Positions 19,292 to 28,806 of a stretch of 64,000 nt of DNA are shown here, one piece after another. This stretch comes from Actinacidiphila glaucinigra. GTDB lineage: Bacteria; Actinomycetota; Actinomycetes; Streptomycetales; Streptomycetaceae. How positions within the stretch are numbered: the stretch's first letter is position 1; the number at the start of each line of letters is the position of its first letter. A program made the position numbers and the translations under genes. The stretch covers positions 62,001-126,000 of the forward strand of contig NZ_FZOF01000016.1 of assembly GCF_900188405.1 (NCBI RefSeq), read 5' to 3'. Below the pieces are notes generated by a model. The model searched no databases, was not told the DNA's origin, and worked only from the letters and a program-made list of their open reading frames with translations.

Positions 19292-19681
19292 TCACCGCAG
19301 CCGTAGGGCTCCAGGTGCGCGGTCCTGGAAGATCTCGATCAGCCAGTCGAAGACGGTGGTTCCGCGTTCTTCGCGTGCCGCTGCCAGGTCGGCGCTGACA
19401 GCGGGACGGTTCGTAGGGTGGCACTTTGACAGGCGAAGTTCCAACTGGCGCACTGTTTCGGGGTAGCCGAGGTGCTCACGGGATACGGCATGGTCGCGCC
19501 ATTCGACGATGTACTGGTCGACCTCGGGGTGCCCAGGTCCGCCGCTGAGGCAGTCTGCGAAGGCGTTGAGGTTGCGGCCGAAGTACAGGCGTCCGGTGCC
19601 GTCGAACGCGTCCATGAGGACCTGCCAGAAATCCTCCAGCGTTCTGATCCGAGTTCCGTCCAGCACGAAGGTTGCCGTCAC
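19292..19681 (-). CDS. Barstar-family ribonuclease inhibitor (129 aa)
   Basis: Barstar-like proteins bind and block barnase-type ribonucleases. Supporting features are the N-terminal strand-helix (TFVLDGTRIRTLEDFWQVLM), the conserved GRNLNAFADCLSGG segment (about residues 35-50) that in barstar carries the RNase-contacting region, and a C-terminal TTVFDWLIEIF helix. The start is GTG 19681. No barnase-type toxin was recognised next to it; the small gene immediately upstream on the same strand (19715-19996) is not obviously an RNase. Orphan barstars in Streptomyces are common, so it may act on a self or invading RNase. Confidence 0.85.
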   Translation of the reverse strand: MTATFVLDGTRIRTLEDFWQVLMDAFDGTGRLYFGRNLNAFADCLSGGPGHPEVDQYIVEWRDHAVSREHLGYPETVRQLELRLSKCHPTNRPAVSADLAAAREERGTTVFDWLIEIFQDRAPGALRLR

Positions 19682-19714
19682 GATCGGCAGGATACGTCCC
19701 CCTCAAAGTCACGC

Positions 19715-19996
19715 TCACCCTGGTTGGAACCTCATGTTCAGGCACCGCCTCGCACGAGTTCGCCGGAACACGTGCGTTGTGCCGGACGACTCGCTCGAGA
19801 CGATGGCGGCGTTGTACTTCTCCTTGCCTACGGTCAGGAATCTGGAGGGGAGAGGTTCGGCGCCGTGCCAGTTGAGTTCCTTGTAGCCGGGTTCGTCGAT
19901 GCGTAGCAGGTCGACGCGACCGTGGCAGGCGATCGTCTTGCTGCAGGCCTGTTTCAGCCGGCTTGTGGTGCGCGTCTTTACGCGCGGTCCGCGCAC
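19715..19996 (-). CDS. Small hypothetical protein upstream of barstar, possibly truncated (93 aa)
   Basis: It lies 33 bases upstream of the barstar gene on the same strand. The central part (RVDLLRIDEPGYKELNWHGAEP and KEKYNAAIVSSES) has strong Streptomyces codon bias and looks like genuine protein, while both ends are basic and irregular. An adjacent frame continues protein-like sequence beyond its end, so a frameshift is possible. No toxin family could be assigned. Candidates are an RNase-like partner of barstar or the leftover of another gene. Confidence 0.4.
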   Translation of the reverse strand: MRGPRVKTRTTSRLKQACSKTIACHGRVDLLRIDEPGYKELNWHGAEPLPSRFLTVGKEKYNAAIVSSESSGTTHVFRRTRARRCLNMRFQPG

Positions 19997-20133
19997 CGGC
20001 TTGATTGCCCTCGCCCTCCACGGGGCCGTGGCGTCATGTCCTGAGTCGGCCAGCCCCGCAGGGGCTGCTGCGCCGGTTGCGTGTCGGTTGGTTCAGGCGG
20101 GCTGTGTCGGGGGCTGGTTGAGGCTCTCGGGGT

Positions 20134-20466
20134 GTGCGGCCGCAGCCGGCCCCCACCTTCCGAGGGCGGAACTGTCGGGACGTGCTGGGTAGGACGGCGG
20201 CGTGTCTGGCGGTGTCCGCGGGTGCGGGTGGGGTGCTTGTGTGGTGGCGGATGCCCGCGGTGGGGTGGCGGGGCGATCCAGATCCTCCTCTGGTGCGGGT
20301 GGATGCGTCTCGCACCTCTGGCACTGTGGCGGTCGGGGTGGCGGCGGGTGGGCCGGGTCCCGTCGTGCGGCACGCCATACGTGATTGTTTTCCGGGGTGG
20401 GGGAGGCTGGCGGGCTGGGCCGTAGCGGGAGGTGTTTGCTGTGATGCCGTGGCGGGGTGGGCATGA
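20134..20466 (+). CDS. Possible small protein translationally coupled to the relaxase (110 aa)
   Basis: A frame beginning at GTG 20134 and ending in TGA that overlaps the relaxase ATG (ATGA at 20463-20466). Third codon positions are G/C-rich across the frame, and the overlap is typical of real gene pairs. The translation is Val/Gly/Ala/Trp-rich with no recognised domain, and the start is uncertain. Without homologues it remains a weak call. Confidence 0.35.
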   Translation: MRPQPAPTFRGRNCRDVLGRTAACLAVSAGAGGVLVWWRMPAVGWRGDPDPPLVRVDASRTSGTVAVGVAAGGPGPVVRHAIRDCFPGWGRLAGWAVAGGVCCDAVAGWA

Positions 20467-23400
20467 CGGTGAAGGGCATTTCCGCGGGGAACTACCCCTA
20501 TTACCGGCGCAATATCGCCAAGTGCGATGGGGCGTGCGGTGGTGGGGTGGCGGTGTCCTCGAGCACGCCCGGGGTGCCGGTGGGGCGGTGGCATGGGCGG
20601 GGCGCGGCCGTGCTGGGGCTTGCCGGTGAGGTGAGCGAGCCGCAGATGCGGGCGTTGTTCGGGCTGGGGATGCACCCGGACGCCGAGGCGATCCTGACGC
20701 GCGAAACACGGGCCGGCGCGTCGAAGAAGCGAGCGTGGGATGCGGCGAAGCTGGGCCCTGCGCTACCGGAGCTTGCCGAAGGGACCCCGCTGGACCGGCA
20801 GATCGAGCAGGTGCTGCAGCACGAGAGTGAGCAGTTGTGCCGGCCGCTGACCGGGACCGAAACGAAGAACCTGAAGATGCAGGTTGCAGCGCAGGCGTTC
20901 CGCGCCGAGTACCGGCGGGCGCCGGATGACGGGAAGGAACTCGCCCGGTTCCTGGCCTCGCGCACCGGAAAGCAGCGCCAGGCGCGTACCGGGTATGACC
21001 TGACGTTTTCCAGCGAGGAGTTGTCGCTGCTGTTCGCGCTGGGCGACGAGCAGGTGCGCCAGGTCGTGCTGGAGGTGCTGTCGCAGGCCAGGACCGAGAC
21101 GGTCGCGTGGATCGAGGACCATGCGCTGGCGGTGCGGAGAGGGACCGGCGGGACGGCGCAGCTGCAGGCCAGGCCCGGTGTGCTGGCGACGGTGTATCTG
21201 CACTACGAGTCCCGGGCTGGGGACCCGATGCTGCACGAGCATGTCGTGATCAGCCCGCGCGTCCAGGGCCCGGACGGGAAGTGGCAGAACCTCGATGCCC
21301 GCCTGCTGTACCGGGAGATCGTTTCGGCGTCGGAGCTGTTCAACCAGCGGTCCCTGGAACTGATCTGTGGGCGGTTGGGGTTGCGTACCGAGCCGGTGGA
21401 AGTGACGGCCGGGCAGCGCCCGGTGATGCAGCTCGTGGGCATCGACGTGCGGCTGCGGGAGCTGTTCTCCCAGCGCGGGAGCGCGATACGGGAGGTGGTT
21501 GAGGAACTGGAGGCGGACTACCGGCACCGTCATGGCCGGCAGCCCGGTCTGGCTGCTCGCAAGGGGCTGCAGGAGCGGGCGCGGGTCTCTACGAAACAGG
21601 CCAAGCGAACAGCGCGGTCGCTGGACGATCTGCTGGCCGGCTGGCGGCGGCGGGCGATCGCGGCCACGGACCAGGCGACGGTGGACGGTGTTGTGCGGGC
21701 GGCGCAGGCCGCAGCGCGCACCGCCGGTGAGGCAGCCACTGCGCGCGGCGCCGGTGGGGCAGCCGCCGGGATGGCTGCCGACCCGGAAGGGGCTTCCGGC
21801 GCCGCCGGTGAACATGCTCCCGGTACGGGGGCGGAGGTCGTAGGGGCGGGTGGTGACGGTGTGGTGGAGGTGGATGTGGTGGGGGCGGCGGCGGTGGTGC
21901 TCGCGGAAGTGTCCGCGTACCGCACGACGTTCCGTCGTCGGCATGTGCTGGCGGAGGCCCGCCGGTATCTCATGCGGACGCTGGCGGGGGCGACCGCGCC
22001 GGTGGGTGTCGCTGATGCGATCGCCGACCGGGCGCTGGCCGGGGCGGAGTGTGTGGAGCTGACTCCGCCCGATCTTCATCCCGGGCTGCCGGAGCTGACC
22101 CGCGCGGACGGCGAGAGCGCCTACCGGGGGATCGGGTCGCGGACCTACACCACCGCCTCGCTGCTGGCGGCCGAAGAGCGGCTGGTGGCCGCAGCGGGCA
22201 GGGGTGTGGTGGCGCCAGTCGGCCGGGATATTTTCGCCCGGGTGGCCGCGGAGCACGGTGGCGGGCTGGATGCCGGGCAGCGTGAGCTGGCCGCGGCTTT
22301 CGCGACCTCGGACAGGCTGCTGCTGGCGGGTATCGGCCCGGCCGGGTCGGGGAAGACCAGCGCGATGCGGCTGCTGGCTCGCGCGGTGGACGCGACGGGC
22401 GGCCGGCTGGTACCGCTGGCGCCTTCCGCCCGTGCCGCCGCCGTATTGGGCACCGACCTTGGGCGGTCCGCGCACACCCTGCATTCCTGGCTGCGCGGGC
22501 GTGAGCTGGCCGCCCAGGGCCACCTGGCCGGTGAGGGGTTCGGTCTGCGGCCGGGTGATGTGGTCGTGGTCGACGAGGCCGGCACGGCCGGCACCCGCCT
22601 GCTGGACCGGGTGGTGGCCGATGCCGCCATGGCCGGGGCGGTGGTGCGGCTGCTGGGCGATCCCCGCCAGTTGGCTGCGGTCGAGTCCGGTGGCGCGCTG
22701 CGCCTGATCGCCTCCGGCGGGGGAGTGGTCGAACTGGACCGCCTGCACCGCTTCCGCACCGACGGTGAGGCCGACGCGTCGCTGGTCTTACGTGACGACG
22801 ACCGCCCGGAGCAGGTGTTCGCCTGGTACCGGGAGCGGGGCCGGATCACCGCCGGCACCCCCGGTGCGATGCAGCAGGCCGTGCTCGACGCGTGGGCCAA
22901 AGATACCGAGGCCGGGTGCAGCACGGTGATGACGGCCGCCGACACCGCCACCGTTTCCGCGCTCAACGCCCGGGCGCAGGCCTGGCATCTTTCCCGCGGC
23001 ACTGTTACGGCCGGACCCGCAGCCGTCTTGCGCGGGGGGCTGCGCGCGCATGCCGGCGACATCGTGGTTACGCGCCGCAACGAACGCCGCCGGATCGTGC
23101 GTGGCGCCCGCGATTTCGTGAAGAACGGCGACACCTGGACCGTCCAGGCCGTCGAGCCCGACGGTGCCCTGACCGTCCGTCACACTGTCCATCGCGGCCG
23201 TCTGCGGCTGCCGGCCGGCTACGTGGCCGCGTACTGCGAGCTCGGCTACGCCTCCACCATCCACCGCGCCCAGGGCATGACCGTCGACACCTCCCACGCC
23301 CTGGCCACGCCCGCCTCGGCTCGTGAGGGTGTCTACGTCCAGCTGACCCGCGGCCGGCACACGAACCGCCTCTACCTGGCCTTGGATTATGACGGCCAGG

Positions 23401-25643
23401 ACGTTGCGGGGGTGCTGGAGACGATCGCGGCCCGGCGCGGCACGCAGGTGTCGGCGACCGAGACCACCGCCGAACTGCAGCAGCGGGCCATCGACCCGGC
23501 CACGCTGGCCGCGCAGTACGCGGATGCCGCAGCCCAGGCCACCACCGCCCGCCTGTCGGCCGTGCTGGAGCAGGCCCTGGGCGCGGACCGGGCCGCCGTG
23601 GTGCTTGCCGCGGACACCTTCCCCGCCGTGACCCGCGCGCTGCTGGATGCCGAACGCGCCGGATCCGATCTGCCCGGCCTGCTCGCGAAGGCCACCACAT
23701 CCGGCCCGAGTACCACCGGCGCCGGCCCGGACGCCACCGGCGACGGCCCGAACACCACCAACGACGGCCCGAACACCACCAACGACGGGCCGGACGTCAC
23801 CGATGACGTCCGGGACTCCACGGAGGATGGTGGAGGCTCCGCGGGCGCCGCGGGCCTCGCCGGGCGCCTGCTCCGCCTGGTACGTGCCGCGGGGTCCGGG
23901 CAGGCGGGTGTGACGGGCCCGGCCGGGCAGGCCCCAGCCGCCACTTCGGCGGCCCCAGTGGCTGGTTCCGCCTCCTCGGCTGCGGCTGGGCTGGCCGTGG
24001 TGCCGTCGTACCGGCTGCACGCGCTCATGGCCTGGGCCGCATCTTTGCGTGCGGCCGCTCACAGTGAACTGCAGGCCGCCGAAGCCGCCGCCGGCATGCT
24101 GCCGGTCCCGGTCACCACCGGCAGCGGCTGTACCCATGCGGCCTGGCCGCACCGCCCTTACGGTCCGCTGACCCGCACCGAACTGGACACCCACCTGGCT
24201 GCTGTCCGCGCTGTCTGCCGGGATGCCGAACGCAGCGGCACCCCCTTGTCGCCGGCCGCCTCGAACACCGTTGCCGCGCTGACCGCCGAGGATGCCCTGC
24301 GCTGCGCCCTGCCCTGGCGGGAGGCGGCGCGCGAGGACTGGCAACGTGAGCGCACCCCGCACCTGTCGCAGTCCTCGCTGGCCGCGATACGCCGCCACCA
24401 CAGCGTCCGCGTTTTCGACACTGATCAGCGGCTGCGGCACGCCCGGACCGTTCTTGCCGGGGCCGATGCGCTCAGCGACGCCTTCCATGCCGAACTCAGC
24501 CGCCGCGTGGGGCTGCCGGGCAGGTGCGCGCAGCGGCCCTGGCACCCGGCCGACGTGCCGGACTGGGTAGCCGACCGCACCGCGCAGGACCACCCCGGCA
24601 CACCTGGCCACTGGCGCCGCCACCTGACCGAACGCCACCGCATCCTGACCTGGGCCCTGGCCCAGCGTGGCCGCACCCTGGCCGGGTCGCCCCCCGCCTG
24701 GGCCGAGCCGCTGGGCCCGCCCCCGCCCGCCGACGCGCCCGAACGCCGCACTGCCTGGGCGCTGACCTGCGCCCTGACCGAGCTGTGGCGTATCCGCCAC
24801 GCCATCACCACCGTTCCCGGTCTCGGCCCCCGCCCCGACGACCCGGTTGAGGCCGCGGCCTGGGACGCCATGACCGCCCGCATCCGCGCTCTGGCCTCCG
24901 CCCGGCTTCCTGCCCGCACCCAACCCCCAGGGGTGTTGAGCCCGGCGCTGCTGCCCGCCCCCCGCACCCGTTCCGTCAGACCACCCGCCGCTCCCGTCCC
25001 CACCCCGCTGCCCAAGGTGCCGGCCCGGCCATCCAAGGTTCCTACGCCGGCGCCCAAGGTCGCGGCCCCGGTGGTGCCGCCCCCACCCCCCGTACCGCCA
25101 GTCAGCCCACCGGTCGGTCCGGCTCCCACCCAGCCCCCGCACCTCACCCAGCCGCCCCCTGCCCCGGGCGGCGGTGACGGCCTGATCGCCCCCTACCCCC
25201 CTCGCGCCGCCCAGGCCTTCCAGGCTTCCCAGGCTGTCCGGGCGGCCGTGTTGGCGCGTCGTGCTCTGACCGCCGCTCTCACCGGCGGGCCCGCTCCGGA
25301 ACCCTGGATCGAGAACATCACCGCCCCCGGCCGTGACCACGCCGGCGAACAGCACGCTTACACCCGTCTCATCACGGCCATCGCGGACTATCGGAGGCGC
25401 CGCGACCACGCCGGCCCGGACGTCCTCGGCCCCCGCCCCACCGGCGATGACGGCCGGGAATGGGACCACCTCACCGATGCCCTCGACCGCTACACCCAAT
25501 CCCGCATCCAAGCCCGCCTGGACGCCCTGCGCCGGCGCAGCGCCGCCGCACCGCAGCAGCCCTCCCCTGCGCCCCGGCTAACGGGTCCACCACCCGGCTC
25601 ACGGGCGTCTGATACTCGCCCGGTCCCGCGGCGGCACCTGTGA
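20463..25643 (+). CDS. MobF-family conjugative relaxase-helicase (TrwC/TraA-like, 1726 aa)
   Basis: It nicks plasmid DNA at oriT and unwinds it for conjugation. The relaxase domain (about residues 1-330) has N-terminal tyrosines in GNYPYYRRN and the metal-binding histidine region in DPMLHEHVVISPRVQG (near residue 256). A RecD-like helicase follows: Walker A GPAGSGKT (about 625-632), Walker B VVVVDEAG (about 702), GDPRQLAAVESGG, and the late motif YASTIHRAQGMTVD. The last 700 residues are Ala/Pro-rich with a repeated DGPNTTN segment and long proline runs. ATG 20463 was chosen over a GTG six bases earlier because of the GGGGTGG spacing. No translocase or oriT was recognised nearby, so the transfer system is partial in this window. 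Confidence 0.92.
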   Translation: MTVKGISAGNYPYYRRNIAKCDGACGGGVAVSSSTPGVPVGRWHGRGAAVLGLAGEVSEPQMRALFGLGMHPDAEAILTRETRAGASKKRAWDAAKLGPALPELAEGTPLDRQIEQVLQHESEQLCRPLTGTETKNLKMQVAAQAFRAEYRRAPDDGKELARFLASRTGKQRQARTGYDLTFSSEELSLLFALGDEQVRQVVLEVLSQARTETVAWIEDHALAVRRGTGGTAQLQARPGVLATVYLHYESRAGDPMLHEHVVISPRVQGPDGKWQNLDARLLYREIVSASELFNQRSLELICGRLGLRTEPVEVTAGQRPVMQLVGIDVRLRELFSQRGSAIREVVEELEADYRHRHGRQPGLAARKGLQERARVSTKQAKRTARSLDDLLAGWRRRAIAATDQATVDGVVRAAQAAARTAGEAATARGAGGAAAGMAADPEGASGAAGEHAPGTGAEVVGAGGDGVVEVDVVGAAAVVLAEVSAYRTTFRRRHVLAEARRYLMRTLAGATAPVGVADAIADRALAGAECVELTPPDLHPGLPELTRADGESAYRGIGSRTYTTASLLAAEERLVAAAGRGVVAPVGRDIFARVAAEHGGGLDAGQRELAAAFATSDRLLLAGIGPAGSGKTSAMRLLARAVDATGGRLVPLAPSARAAAVLGTDLGRSAHTLHSWLRGRELAAQGHLAGEGFGLRPGDVVVVDEAGTAGTRLLDRVVADAAMAGAVVRLLGDPRQLAAVESGGALRLIASGGGVVELDRLHRFRTDGEADASLVLRDDDRPEQVFAWYRERGRITAGTPGAMQQAVLDAWAKDTEAGCSTVMTAADTATVSALNARAQAWHLSRGTVTAGPAAVLRGGLRAHAGDIVVTRRNERRRIVRGARDFVKNGDTWTVQAVEPDGALTVRHTVHRGRLRLPAGYVAAYCELGYASTIHRAQGMTVDTSHALATPASAREGVYVQLTRGRHTNRLYLALDYDGQDVAGVLETIAARRGTQVSATETTAELQQRAIDPATLAAQYADAAAQATTARLSAVLEQALGADRAAVVLAADTFPAVTRALLDAERAGSDLPGLLAKATTSGPSTTGAGPDATGDGPNTTNDGPNTTNDGPDVTDDVRDSTEDGGGSAGAAGLAGRLLRLVRAAGSGQAGVTGPAGQAPAATSAAPVAGSASSAAAGLAVVPSYRLHALMAWAASLRAAAHSELQAAEAAAGMLPVPVTTGSGCTHAAWPHRPYGPLTRTELDTHLAAVRAVCRDAERSGTPLSPAASNTVAALTAEDALRCALPWREAAREDWQRERTPHLSQSSLAAIRRHHSVRVFDTDQRLRHARTVLAGADALSDAFHAELSRRVGLPGRCAQRPWHPADVPDWVADRTAQDHPGTPGHWRRHLTERHRILTWALAQRGRTLAGSPPAWAEPLGPPPPADAPERRTAWALTCALTELWRIRHAITTVPGLGPRPDDPVEAAAWDAMTARIRALASARLPARTQPPGVLSPALLPAPRTRSVRPPAAPVPTPLPKVPARPSKVPTPAPKVAAPVVPPPPPVPPVSPPVGPAPTQPPHLTQPPPAPGGGDGLIAPYPPRAAQAFQASQAVRAAVLARRALTAALTGGPAPEPWIENITAPGRDHAGEQHAYTRLITAIADYRRRRDHAGPDVLGPRPTGDDGREWDHLTDALDRYTQSRIQARLDALRRRSAAAPQQPSPAPRLTGPPPGSRASDTRPVPRRHL
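23702..23803 (+). repeat. In-frame tandem repeat encoding GP-x-x-T-x-D units in the relaxase
   Basis: The 21-base unit GACGGCCCGAACACCACCAAC occurs twice in tandem (23742-23783), flanked by degenerate copies. This gives six or so repeats of the pattern GPxxTxx in the linker after the helicase domain. The copies keep the reading frame. Such a linker is likely flexible and prone to length variation. Confidence 0.75.
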
Positions 25644-26111
25644 CCCCCGCCCAGCGCCTGGCCGGCCGTTGTCCTCACCCTCGACTGCCGAAGCCGGGGT
25701 GTGAGCCTTGGGACGGGCTGATGAGGTGAGGGCTGCGGTGTCATGGTGAGGGATGGCGGTTCGCTGCGGTGGTCGCTGGCCGCGGAAATTCCTGCAGCAT
25801 CGGCAGCAGCCACGACCTGTCGCCGCCCTCGTCAGCGTCACCGGCTGCGTGCGCGGCGCCGGTGTCGGATTCCGTCGAGCGGGATGTTCTCCAAGGCGGC
25901 GTTGCGGGGCTTGAGATGCCGCTGCAGGACGGGCGTCTCATCTCTCGTGCGGCTGGTGCACTGCTGGGGTGACAACGACCTTCAGAACCAATGTATCGGC
26001 CCATGATGGCCACTGCCGTCAGGCCGCGATCCGCGCCCCGGGTGCAGATCTCGCCCGCACCCGCCTCGCATGTATGGCAATCCGTTCTCACACCTGGGCA
26101 AGGAGTCTGCG
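25644..26111. other. 468-bp intergenic stretch, no gene recognised
   Basis: This lies between the relaxase and the next rightward membrane-protein gene. Frames are open but have no protein-like features. It could hold oriT or a promoter; no long inverted repeat was found by eye. AAGGAG at 26099-26104 is the ribosome-binding site of the following gene. Confidence 0.45.
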
Positions 26112-27728
26112 GTGAACAGCCTGCTCGACCAATTTTCTCAGCACCCCTTGGCCGTCGGCCTGTTCGTCCTCGCGCAGATCACCACGGTGACTCTGGCTGC
26201 CGTCTTCTGGCGCCGCCGGCTGCGGGCTGCGGCTGCGCAGCCGCAGCCGCCGAATGCGCGGTCCACCCGCGGTAATCACGGCCGGGCGGGCGCCAAGCGG
26301 AAGCCGACCGGTGACAAGTCGGAGGACGACGAGTCGAAGCCCGTTGACGGCAAGCGGCATCCGGTTGCTGTGGTGGTGGCTGCGCTGGCTGCTGCCGCGT
26401 GCACTGCTTACAGCGGCGACACTTCCTGGCGGTTCGCCGAGGAGCACCTCGGCATGCACTCCCTGCGCGAGCGCGGCTTCCTGTTCTTCGCCGGCGAGCT
26501 TGCACTGTTCGGCTGCGCACTCATGGCGCGCAGCAACATGCACTACAAGAACAAGCCGGGTGCGCCCGGGATGCTGGTGTGGCTGATCACCACCGTCCAG
26601 GTCATCCCCGCCTACACCGAGAGCCCCGACATCTGGGGAGGCACCGTCCGGGCCTTTGTCGGGCCGGTCCTGGCCGCCTTGCTGTGCCACCTCGCGCTCG
26701 GCCTGGACCTGTGGCACGCCAAACCCGGGGCCCAATCCAACAGCGTCCCGGCGGTCATCGTCCGCGAACTTCGTGAGCGCATGCTGTCCCGTCTGGGCCT
26801 GGCCGACCGCGGCCGCAACGCCGAGCAGATCACGCGCGACCGCGCCACCCGCAAGGCCGTGCGCCTTGCGGCATTGCCGGAGCCCCCGCGCTGGTTGCCA
26901 AACGTCAGGAACCGGCGGCTTGGGGCCGCCGTCGCCCGCGCTGAAGTCGGACAAGACCCCGAGCAGCTCCGGAAGTTGCTTCGTCTCCTTGCCGTCCGGC
27001 GTCACGCGGGCGAGCTTGCCACCAGAGAGATCCCCTCGCCATGGGACGATGCGCTGCGAGAGGTCTTTCCCGGGCACGTGGCAGTCAGCCCTGCCCTGTC
27101 CGCAACGCTGGGTACGCTCGCGCACCAGGACTTGAGGCGGATGCAGCCGCTCGACGCCATCCGCACCATCGTGGACGCCTACCCGTATGCATCCGTGGTC
27201 GAGATCGCAGCCCGGTGCGGAGCGGCCGGCCTCAGGGTGTCGGAAGCCCTCATTGGTGTCGCCCTCGACCGCGCGAACACCGCACTCAAAACTGCCGTGG
27301 CGGATGCCGGGAAGGAGACTGTGCCCGACATGCAGCCCGCGCCCGGCCCGCAGCCTGCCGTTGCAGCCCCGCCCCGCACGGAGGCCGTGCACGCCCGCAT
27401 CGCGGCCCAGCCGGCTCCGGCGGGTGCGCAGCCGGGTGCAGACAGCAGGGCAGATGCGCAGCCGCATGCAGCCGACGACGAGGCGGATGCGCAGCCGCCC
27501 GCCAAGGCACCCGCCCCGGATGCGGATGCGTCGGGGCTCCGGTCCGGCCTGGACAGGGACGAACTTTTGGGGGAGGCGCGCCGTCTTGACTTAGTCGTCC
27601 GCGCCGACGGCGGCCGCAACGCATCGAGGGGCGTGTCGCTGCGGCAGCTGCAGATGCAGCTGCACATCGGTCAGCGTCGCGCGCAGCGCCTGCAGCGTCT
27701 GCTCAAGCAGGACCCGCAACAGTGGTGA
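26112..27728 (+). CDS. Plasmid-type membrane protein with C-terminal HTH-like region (538 aa)
   Basis: About five membrane segments (residues 11-35, 85-108, 125-145, 155-175, 180-205) are followed by a soluble region, an Ala/Pro/Gln-rich linker (about 410-480) and a C-terminal helix-turn-helix-like segment (VSLRQLQMQLHIGQRRAQRLQRLL). The IPAYTESPDIWGGTVRAFVGPVLAALLCHLALGL stretch resembles DUF2637/Spd-like proteins seen on Streptomyces plasmids and integrative elements, recalled from memory. GTG 26112 was chosen because AAGGAG lies six bases upstream. The location after a relaxase suggests a role in intramycelial plasmid spread or element maintenance. Confidence 0.65.
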   Translation: MNSLLDQFSQHPLAVGLFVLAQITTVTLAAVFWRRRLRAAAAQPQPPNARSTRGNHGRAGAKRKPTGDKSEDDESKPVDGKRHPVAVVVAALAAAACTAYSGDTSWRFAEEHLGMHSLRERGFLFFAGELALFGCALMARSNMHYKNKPGAPGMLVWLITTVQVIPAYTESPDIWGGTVRAFVGPVLAALLCHLALGLDLWHAKPGAQSNSVPAVIVRELRERMLSRLGLADRGRNAEQITRDRATRKAVRLAALPEPPRWLPNVRNRRLGAAVARAEVGQDPEQLRKLLRLLAVRRHAGELATREIPSPWDDALREVFPGHVAVSPALSATLGTLAHQDLRRMQPLDAIRTIVDAYPYASVVEIAARCGAAGLRVSEALIGVALDRANTALKTAVADAGKETVPDMQPAPGPQPAVAAPPRTEAVHARIAAQPAPAGAQPGADSRADAQPHAADDEADAQPPAKAPAPDADASGLRSGLDRDELLGEARRLDLVVRADGGRNASRGVSLRQLQMQLHIGQRRAQRLQRLLKQDPQQW

Positions 27729-27817
27729 CCGCCGAGTCGCAGGCTCTTGAGGCTGCTTGTCCTTCCCTGAGACCGCGGTTATCTGAGTGCCTGATGGGTG
27801 GGCGTGCGTGCTGGTTT

Positions 27818-28315
27818 TCAGGCGAAGGCGGTCTCCACGAATGAGATCCCTCCGCGCTCGCTGTGTGAGAGGTCAAGCCGCTGCGCGTGCTGGGGTGCCT
27901 GCCGTAGGTACTGGTGGAATCCCGTGGCCCGGAACGTGAGGTTGAAGAAGTGACCTTCGATGTGCCACTGCGGGTCGCCGTGACTGTCCTGTGGGGTTGA
28001 GCGCCGAAGGTGGTCGATGTCGAGGCTCAAGGCCATCTGCTTGAAGTCGAGGTCGCCCTCGACGTCCCAGACATCGTCGAACACGAGCGTGGACGGCGCG
28101 ATCCAGAAGCTGAAGTGTGTCTGCGGGGCGACTGGATGCACCCAGCGGACGATGTAGTCGATGTCCAGGAGCAGGCGCGGCAGCGAGTCGTCGGAGGCGC
28201 CCGGCTGGACGCAGAGTCCGTGGATGGTGCAGTAATGCCATCCCATTGCGTCGGAGTCGGCGTCGCTCCAGATGCTTTTCGTCAGACCGGATTCTGGATG
28301 AGTGCCTGTGCTCAT
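27818..28315 (-). CDS. Hypothetical protein (165 aa)
   Basis: A soluble protein with a GWHYCTIHGL motif near the N-terminus, beta-strand pattern (LLLDIDYIVRW, THFSFWIAPSTLVFDDVWDVEGDLDF) and WHIEGHFFNLTFRATGFHQYLR near the C-terminus. The overall layout recalls small Streptomyces proteins of unknown function with an immunity-protein-like fold, but no family is assigned. ATG 28315 was preferred to a TTG 12 bases upstream. It is convergent with the plasmid-type membrane protein gene, has no operon partners, and composition matches its neighbours. Confidence 0.75.
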   Translation of the reverse strand: MSTGTHPESGLTKSIWSDADSDAMGWHYCTIHGLCVQPGASDDSLPRLLLDIDYIVRWVHPVAPQTHFSFWIAPSTLVFDDVWDVEGDLDFKQMALSLDIDHLRRSTPQDSHGDPQWHIEGHFFNLTFRATGFHQYLRQAPQHAQRLDLSHSERGGISFVETAFA

Positions 28316-28806
28316 GGCGGCATCCAACCAGAACGGGCAGGTGAGGGCTCAGCTGGTTGCCTTCGAGAGCGGTCGCGGGCGGGGCGTGTCACGGGGTGGC
28401 CGCGGGCGTGCTGGCGGACCATGGTGCCTGCCATCGCCCAGACCGGGTGGGGCTGTTTGCGGTGTCCGGTTGGGCTTCGGCCGGACGTGCGCGGGTGCGC
28501 CCGGCCGCATCGCTGAGAAGCGTGCGGCGGACGAGGTGGTCAAGGCGTCCGGCACGGTGCTGTTCACGGTGCGGAACCGACTTGGGGGTTGCATGTGTCT
28601 GACGCAGCCGACCGCAGTGAAGGCGATCACGACGGAGATCGACGTGTCGGCATCAGCGGCATGGTGACGCGCTAGGGTGCGGCTCAACTCAACGGCACAT
28701 CCGTTCGGCAGATGTGTCGGTTATTGAGTCACCGTGTTGAGACGTCAGTGTTGTCCCGTGCCTGGCATCCTGGCTCCACGCTGTACCACCCTGGGGGGAA
28801 CTGGTC
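28316..28806. other. 491-bp divergent intergenic region
   Basis: This lies between the leftward hypothetical gene and the rightward EcsC-like gene. The right end is less GC-rich (around 28690-28760) and probably contains the promoter for the EcsC-like gene; GGGGGGAA at about 28793-28800 is its ribosome-binding site. No gene was recognised in the remainder. Confidence 0.45.

Noticed and set aside
22788-25511. 907-residue open frame opposite the relaxase
   Set aside because: Antisense shadow with Gly/Arg/Val-rich low-complexity sequence and no motifs.
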